From: Coniella vitis
Taxonomy: Eukaryota > Ascomycota > Sordariomycetes > Diaporthales > Schizoparmaceae
Length of the DNA stretch: 64,000 nt
Direction: 5' to 3'
Assembly (NCBI GenBank): GCA_011317545.1
Contig: WUJK01000003.1
Span: 1,860,001-1,924,000, forward strand
Shown here: positions 57,726 to 64,000 of the stretch, piece after piece
Numbering within the stretch: position 1 is the first letter of the stretch
How the letters are laid out: every line of letters starts with the position of its first letter
Translations under genes and position numbers: made by a program
The notes under the pieces: generated by a model
The model's input: only the letters and a program-made list of their open reading frames with translations
What the model was told of the DNA's origin: nothing
The model's database searches: none

Positions 57726-58551
57726 GAATCTGCAACTACGACATACATACATAGTAGTACATGCGTGCGTCGCACTTCTATTGGTGGTGGTGGTACCGTT
57801 GTGTTGCGTCTCGAGCAGGGTCACCTGCAGCAGAATGGCAAAAACTTTGTACATACAGCCAGCTGTCCACGTCCCATCCAAAATAAACCACCACGTGCAT
57901 CTGCATCATCGTCATCTTCATCATAATACAATTCAAGGCAACCAGAAAAAGCGGAGCCGGCTGAGAGATCCGAACCCAAATAATTCTGTTTGCGCATATG
58001 TTAACGAAGAAGAGAAATCTATGTAGTCATGATATTTCAAAGTCAGCTGTCTGTCTGTCTGCCCATTCCAATAGCGGTAGACTCACTAGGTTCAAAGCAT
58101 GAGAACGTTCCAGATACGGGGTAAACAGTTTGTTAGCGGCGCTGCTGTGCTGCTGCTGCGGGGAGGGCGGGAGCGCCTGGTTGGCAAACGACCGCCCGCA
58201 AGACGCGCCTATATCCACACAAGGTTTTCGATCGTCACCGGGCTAGCCTGGCGCAGCCTGCCTCACCCGGGTAGGCACGCAGGCAAGGCAGGGTACGTAC
58301 CTTTTAGAGCCGGGCGGCCCGTGCGACACGGGCAGTGACTACATGCCCAAAATGCCACAACGCCCACGTCCACGCTTTAGTGTCCAACATCCCAACAATC
58401 GCACTTGGCACCTTTCACCAGCCGTCAACACAGCCAATTCACCGAACCGACAGCCAATTCAATGATACTACTGCACGTCCTCTCATCCAATTTCACTTTG
58501 AACTATGGGCCACTGAAGCAGGCTGTTTGAGGCGATATCGGGGCCGTGGAT
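57344..58551. other. Intergenic region with a 31-bp A tract
   Basis: Lies between cyt1 and the triple-module gene. Holds a poly(A) run at 57694-57724 and a T/GT-rich run at about 57566-57586. No gene recognised; the poly(A) has no visible retroposed body or target duplication beside it. Confidence 0.45.
57694..57724 (+). repeat. Poly(A) tract (31 bp)
   Basis: Uninterrupted adenines in non-coding DNA; its exact length in an assembly is prone to error. Confidence 0.9.
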
Positions 58552-61096
58552 ATGGAAAACGCAGACACGTACGACGCGCTTCGGTCCGCGGGCGACGAGA
58601 AGGTGACGCCATGGCCCGAACTGCTCCCCCAAATCCTGGACGACGAGGCAAGCAAGCAGCTTGATGATGCCCTGTCCAGTGTCCAGTCATCAAAGGAGCC
58701 TTCTGCAACGCCTTCAAAGCCCAGCCCTGCCTCCATGGAGGGGTACAAACGCCGCTTCCAGCACTTCCTTTCAGTCCTCAAGGAAATGCAAAAGAAAGAC
58801 ACCACCACCACCACCACCACCAAGAACAGCAACAACGGCAACAACGACAACAACGACAACAGCAGCATCAAGGAACCTCCACTGGCTCTTCTCATACAAA
58901 CACTCAACCAGCTTATGCCCACTCTGCCACCTACCCCAGATGGTGAAGATGGCGATCCCAAAGACCTACTTCATCCTCCCCCAGCTTTGCCTGAGAAAGA
59001 CCTCAGGCTCATGTTCATTGCAATGGGCGCCGCCGGCTATCCACGCGAGATGATCAGGACTGCCTACAATTCCACCAGCTTGGCCGGCACTGAGAACTTT
59101 GACTCACTCATGAACAGTGGCACAGCACTTGGGGCGAAGCACCCATGCCCGGACCGTGCCGCGGCCAACCCTATCAGCGCCGCCGACCATCATGCAGAGA
59201 GAATCAAGCGTGAGCAGCAGATCATGGCTCTCCAGCAAAGTTTGGCGGCAGCGGCACCAGAAGATAGCCAATTGCAGGCGGCCTACCGCCTGCAGGACTA
59301 CGCACACCAATCATCCTTTACTTCAGCGACTTTCCCAACCCACGATCACACTCATCTTCAGTTCGGAATGCCTTCTCACTTTGGACAACAGGCCGCCGTG
59401 AATCACTACATTGTTCCCGCATCGCTGGCTCAATCTACTTCTACGGCTAATGGGGACCTCGGTCTTGTTTCGGCTATTTCACCCGCAGCCCTGGTTCCAA
59501 ACAATGCCAACTCTGCCAGTGTTGAACAGAACAACGGTCTCCCGTCGCCCATTACGCAAACATCCTCAAACCATTCCGAGGCGCCGTCGCCACCCAGTAT
59601 GGGCGGTGGAGCAGAGGTGATCTGCCCCCTCCACGATAACGAGGGAAGGCCCTGCGGTAAACGATGCAGTGGTGCTAAACCCTACCGCTCGATACAGGAG
59701 CATATACGGCGTGCCCATCCAGATCGTTACATTGCTGGGTTGCCGGCAAATGAGGAGAGCTTCCAGTCAATGGTCAATACCGAGGGCGTCATTTGTCCTA
59801 TTCCCCGCGCTGATGGAACTGCATGCGGGACGCGTTGTACGGGCTCGAAGCCGTTTCGCTCCATTCAAGATCATATCCGGGATCTCCACCCTGAGCACTT
59901 CGTGCCTGCTCTTCCCGCTAATGAGGCAAGCTTTCGCATAAGTAAGTGTCATGTCTCTCACAAGTCTCTCTCCATTCGGGCCTGGGTTACCACACTTGGC
60001 CTTGTTTGTCATGGCAGTTTCTCAGCCAAGCGGGGAAACGTATCATGAAGCGGCCTAGGCCGTGGTGCTGCTTAAGATAGGAGGCTGTTCACCTTATTGA
60101 CAGGTTGGATCCTTGCTAACGACATGTGACATCCAAGTGGTTGAGAAACCGGAGACCATCTCATGTCCCTTGCTGATGCCGGACGGGTCTGTCTGCACCA
60201 AACGCTGCTTTGGCGATAAACGATACCGTTCGATACAGGAGCACATCAGGCGAGCACATCCTGAGCGGTACATCTCCGGACTCTCTGCCAACGAGGAGAG
60301 CTTCTTGCGGATGACTAATGGTCTTGCCACGGCGAAGCCTGTTAGCCAACAGAATGTGGCTTCAGCTGCAGCCCCCGTTGGCGGTGATCTTGTCCGGCAA
60401 GACTCGAGTCACAGTTCTCAAGGCCAGAAGCAAGCCGAGTTGAGCCCTGCGCGGCCAGGAAGGGCTGATTCACTGACTGAGGCTTTTGAAGCATCCACAT
60501 TGATATCTAGCCAGCCCGATCTTAGTCCATCATTTGAACAGCAAGTGTGGTCTGCCCCAGTACAGACTGCAGGGACTGTGGCTCCAGAGATGTTGATGGC
60601 GAATGAACTCCAGCATGCGCCTACAGATTACACATCTTACTCTTTCAACCCACAGCCTTTGCAGCAGGTACCGGCTTTCCAGCAAGCCCACTTTCCAAAC
60701 CCATCCTACAGCGCCATGTCACACACGACAGCATCTTTGCTAGACTCTGACCCGACGTTGAGCCGTGATCTTTTTGATTCGCAGCCCCTTCTAGGGGCGA
60801 TGCAGACAGTCTACGGTAATAATGCTTTTTTCTTCGGTCTACAACACCAGGGTCAGCAGCACGTCGGGCTCCAGTCTTCTCAGCATGACGCTGCACACGT
60901 CGAGCAACAACTAATTGATTTTCAGGCATCGACGCAGGGCTCAAGCGATTGGCCAATGAGCAGCCATCAGGTGCCGACGCCAGAACCAAACGACAGATCA
61001 TTTCAAGCCTGTAGCACATCTTCAAAGCGAAAAAGAGGTTCTCAGGGCGGTTTGTCGCAGAGTCCCACCGAAAAGCGCGCAAAGAACTCAGATTGA
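58552..61096 (+). CDS. Uncharacterised protein with three tandem Cys/His modules
   Basis: Model: exons 58552-59941 and 60138-61096, 782 aa. The N-terminal half is low complexity with Thr and Asn runs (about residues 84-106). Three copies of a module of about 57 residues begin at Cys358, Cys415 and Cys473. Each fits C-P-x8-C-x3-C-x11-H-x4-H, with the kept core RSIQ[ED]HIR..HP and a tail L.ANE.SF. This resembles an unusual C2H2 finger with an extra upstream Cys. The intron lies between modules 2 and 3; its AAG acceptor restores SFRIMV, matching SFQSMV after module 1, which supports the splice. The C-terminus is Gln-rich and ends with a basic KRKRG patch, suggesting a nuclear protein. Function is unknown; DNA or RNA binding is inference. 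Confidence 0.82.
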
Positions 61097-62106
61097 TGGG
61101 GCAGGATGCTTAAAGGCATGGCCACCGAGTTTGGGAATGGATTGAAGGGCACAGTCGGAGTTGGATCTCTGGGTTGGGTTCGATATCATGGGACACGGGG
61201 TTGGTAACAGGAAAACAAAATGGGAGGTGGGCTGGCAATTCCACAAAAGGAGGGTTTTCTGGGATGGTGCAACGGCGTGGCATACTACAAAAGTGATATC
61301 GAATAGTGATCGCAACAATATTGTAATGCTGAAGGGGGATGTGCAGCTATGGCTCGTGTTGCAATTGCTTTCTGGTCGTCTTCCAGGACCAACCACGCTC
61401 TAGTGCAATTGAGGCTATCTGCGAGATTTCTGCGTGTTGATGAAAGAGACTGCACGGGGTGACTTAATGCGTAGTTAATAATTCAGCGACCATAGTCGTC
61501 GGAGGATCCAGGCCGCGTTTAATCTATGTAGGCAGTGATGTGGATGACTGATGCTGAAGAGGGATACAATTGCTATGTATTTCTATCGTACTGCGTCGAT
61601 ACTTGCTGGAGGCTACTTGAGGGAGTATGAACAGCCTCCAGATTGTATTCCTGCAAAGAAGAATCACGATCGATCGGGGACGGCGCCTTGTAAAGTAGTT
61701 GGCTACCTAAGCCGCCTCGATGGCCTCGCCAACATGGAATGTTCGTCGGAATGCTCTGTCGGCTTCTTTCAACGTCATGGTGAATATATGTATGCTGATG
61801 AGAGATTAGGACAGTGGGGTGATGCGGAGATACACCGCAGAACTTCAAGATGACGTCGTGATGCGCTTGGCCGTTGGGCGCTCATGGCGTCATGGATGAG
61901 GCAGGCGCGGCCGGCGCCCTTCCACACTGACATTTTGTAGATAAAGAAGCAAATCCACCGTCAAAAAAAATGGCACAAATCTTGAAACAAACAGAAAGCT
62001 TGCACGCCAGATTCTCATCGTTGCATTGCAAAACCCTCTGCATCGCGACACCGACTTACTACTTACCAACAACCTCGCCAAGAGATTTGACATCAACCAC
62101 ACCAAG
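61097..62106. other. Intergenic region between the triple-module and SDR genes
   Basis: 1 kb of 3' flank and promoter. No gene, repeat or RNA recognised. Confidence 0.4.
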
Positions 62107-63143
62107 ATGGCTGAGTCCGATCAGTTCAAGCGGGGTGAGTTTTGGACGCAGCGCAGGCTGGTTGTATTATGGTAACACTAACATGGAAGTCTAGGACACA
62201 GCATTCCTGTGACCGACCAGAAGTTCCCTGGCAAGGAACACGACATGCCGGACCCTGACCCCCAGAGAACCTTTCTTCCGGGACCTAAGGAGGGAGAAAA
62301 GGTACCGTACCTAGCAGCCGGCAAGCTCAAGGGCAAGAAAGCTGTAATTACAGGTGGTGACTCGGGTATTGGCAGGGCTACTGCGCTGCTGTTTGCTGAA
62401 GAGGGCGCAGATGTCTTGATCGCATACCTACCCGACGAGGAGGAAGACGCGCAACAGACCAAGAAGAGTGTCGAGAGTCGCGGCCGCAAGTGCCATCTCT
62501 TCTCAACGGACCTTTCCAAACAGGATGGCTGCAAGAAACTTGCCGACGAGGCGGTCAAGATTTTCGATGGTCACATCGACATACTGTTCAACAATGCTGC
62601 TTTCCAGATGATGGTGGAGGACATCAAGGATCTCCCAGAGTAAGTGAAGATTGATTGCATGTCCTACACGAGCTCAGACCGTGGCTCAACTAACATGCTT
62701 GGACGCTTTCTAGGGACCAATGGGTGCATACTTTTAATACAAACATCCACAGCATGTTTTACCTGTCCAAATATCTTCTTCCTCACATGTCATATGGAAG
62801 CACCATCATCAACAACGCATCCATCAACGCTTACATTGGCCGGCCTGACCTCTTGGACTATACCTCCACCAAGGGTGCTATTGTCTCTTTCACCCGCGGC
62901 CTATCCAACCAATATCTCGGCCGTGGCATTCGTGTCAACGCCGTGGCTCCTGGGCCTGTCTGGACGCCTCTGATTCCGTCAACCATGAACGAAAAGGCAC
63001 AAAAGGAGTTCACTTCGCCCATGGGACGACCAGCGCAGCCCAGTGAGATTGCAACCTGCGTGGTCTTTTTGGCAAGCGCGGACAGCAGCTGCATCAGCGG
63101 ACAGACGATACACTGCAACGGTGGTGTTATCGTGAATGGCTAA
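62107..63143 (+). CDS. Short-chain dehydrogenase/reductase (SDR)
   Basis: Model: exons 62107-62134, 62195-62639 and 62714-63143, 300 aa. A classical Rossmann SDR: cofactor motif TGGDSGIG (62-69), NNAA, and catalytic Ser194, Tyr207 and Lys211 (YTSTK). The 50-residue N-terminal extension with KFPGKEHDMPDPDP is typical of the YhxC/YghA-like oxidoreductase subgroup found in bacteria and fungi. Substrate unknown. Introns have donors GTGAGT and GTAAGT and TAG acceptors; phases match. Confidence 0.92.
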
Positions 63144-64000
63144 CGGGTTGGAATATGTACGGGGTGTTCCGGCCGGTGCTACAGCATGTCGCCGTCGGGT
63201 TGGCTTTGAGTCATGCATTCTCTTTCGGATGATTGTTCTGTTGGAGCGTTTGCTGAAAGACGAATAATTTAATTGCATTGTACCTGTCTGACTTTTGTGT
63301 CTCTTTGCGTGGAAGCATCATGGTGTGATAACACAATGTTTTTGTTCGTCAAATGGCCAAGTCTGCCTAAATATCCAAGAACAATGACCGAACTGTTCAA
63401 GTACTATTCTGCCAATTTGACATGTCGATTCTAAAACGAAGGTATTCATTAGGCATTCCTGGCTTCACAGGGCTGATGGCTGACGTATGACGGATGGCTG
63501 CAGTATGTTGGTACCCGCTGCCCTTTGGAATTTGGCTCCTGTTGGCCAGTCAAAACACCCCTACTAGTCCTGCTGTGCGCAGGGGCGAAACGCTCTGCCA
63601 ATCCCGGAGCTTCAGCCTTGTTACCTGTGCACGGCTCGGTCTGGCCCTGGAGTTTGCTCGCTCACCTCTCACCGACGGCCTCTTCGCAAACAACGTCCCC
63701 TCCGACATCCTGTGCATCCGTGCTGGTGTGCAATACCTAGGCACTGTTGGCATAGTGCCCGTGACAGTTTGCGCGCAAGCTTGGAGCTGTACAGAAACTG
63801 CTCACAGCTTTCCCTTTCATCAACCGGTCCGGCAGCCTTGGAGCGCCAGGTCTTCTCTTCCTCTTTTCTGCACGCTTCCCGTTGCTCAAATCAGCCAGCT
63901 CGCATTCCTCACCCAGCACTAGAACATCGAGTGCATCGGATCGTTAAGCCACCGCGGGATTGCCAGTCCGCAAGGGTTTATCGGGTGCCAGATGACGGTG
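63144..64000. other. 3' flank of the SDR gene and window end
   Basis: No supported gene. An open frame at 63494-63922 (+) lacks any known domain and overlaps other open frames. A gene starting beyond the window could have its promoter here. Confidence 0.35.

Noticed and set aside
63494..63922. 142-codon open frame near the window end
   Set aside because: No domain, overlaps alternative frames, and could be promoter sequence of a gene outside the window.

Overview
The window reads as nuclear DNA of a filamentous ascomycete (Pezizomycotina; Hypocreales-like is my guess and is not proven). The support is: many short introns of about 50-100 bp with GTRNGT donors, CTRAC branch sites and YAG acceptors; fungus-specific families (Zn2Cys6 regulator, Flc/TRP-like channel, fungal Mob2-type MOB, CCAAT-binding subunit); and one long block showing saturated repeat-induced point mutation (RIP). 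I rebuilt exon models by hand from splice signals, phase and family similarity. In every model the summed exon length is a multiple of three.

Layout. 0.2-2.9 kb (-): CorA/Alr-type Mg2+ transporter. About 4.06-12.5 kb: an AT-rich, nearly CpA/TpG-free RIP block. It holds a decayed Helitron Rep-helicase (+), a 529-bp TRIM-like mini LTR retrotransposon nested in it, two solo 339-bp LTRs in opposite orientation (one interrupts the helicase), and a decayed minus-strand coding region with an Asn/Asp-rich tract. 12.7-14.8 kb (-): patatin-like protein that appears to lack its catalytic dyad. 15.6-16.9 kb (-): Leo1 of the Paf1 complex. 17.6-19.3 kb (+): Mob2-type kinase activator. 20.4-21.4 kb (-): Hap3/NF-YB. 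24.0-25.2 kb: divergent pair, prefoldin subunit 2 (-) and Cmc2 (+). 25.5-26.1 kb (-): TMEM14-like protein. 27.8-31.3 kb (+): large C2H2 zinc-finger protein. 36.0-38.3 kb (+): Flc-type membrane protein. 39.2-43.0 kb (-): Prp5 DEAD-box splicing helicase. 44.2-45.4 kb (+): DJ-1/PfpI protein. 45.6-48.4 kb (-): Zn2Cys6 transcription factor. 49.4-51.4 kb (-): WD40-cyclophilin (PPWD1 type). 52.3-53.2 kb (+): FAR-17a/AIG1-like protein. 53.9-55.3 kb (+): Aro3-type DAHP synthase. 56.0-57.3 kb (+): cytochrome c1. 58.6-61.1 kb (+): uncharacterised protein with three copies of a Cys/His module. 62.1-63.1 kb (+): short-chain dehydrogenase.

Most genes are conserved housekeeping genes (transcription elongation, splicing, chaperoning, respiration, aromatic amino-acid synthesis) with no sign of a metabolic cluster. 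The accessory part is the RIP block. Its layers can be read in order: first the Helitron, then two solo LTRs that were themselves heavily mutated, then a TRIM that is only lightly mutated. The most interesting single loci are this nested element, the dyad-less patatin protein beside it, and the triplicated Cys/His-module protein.
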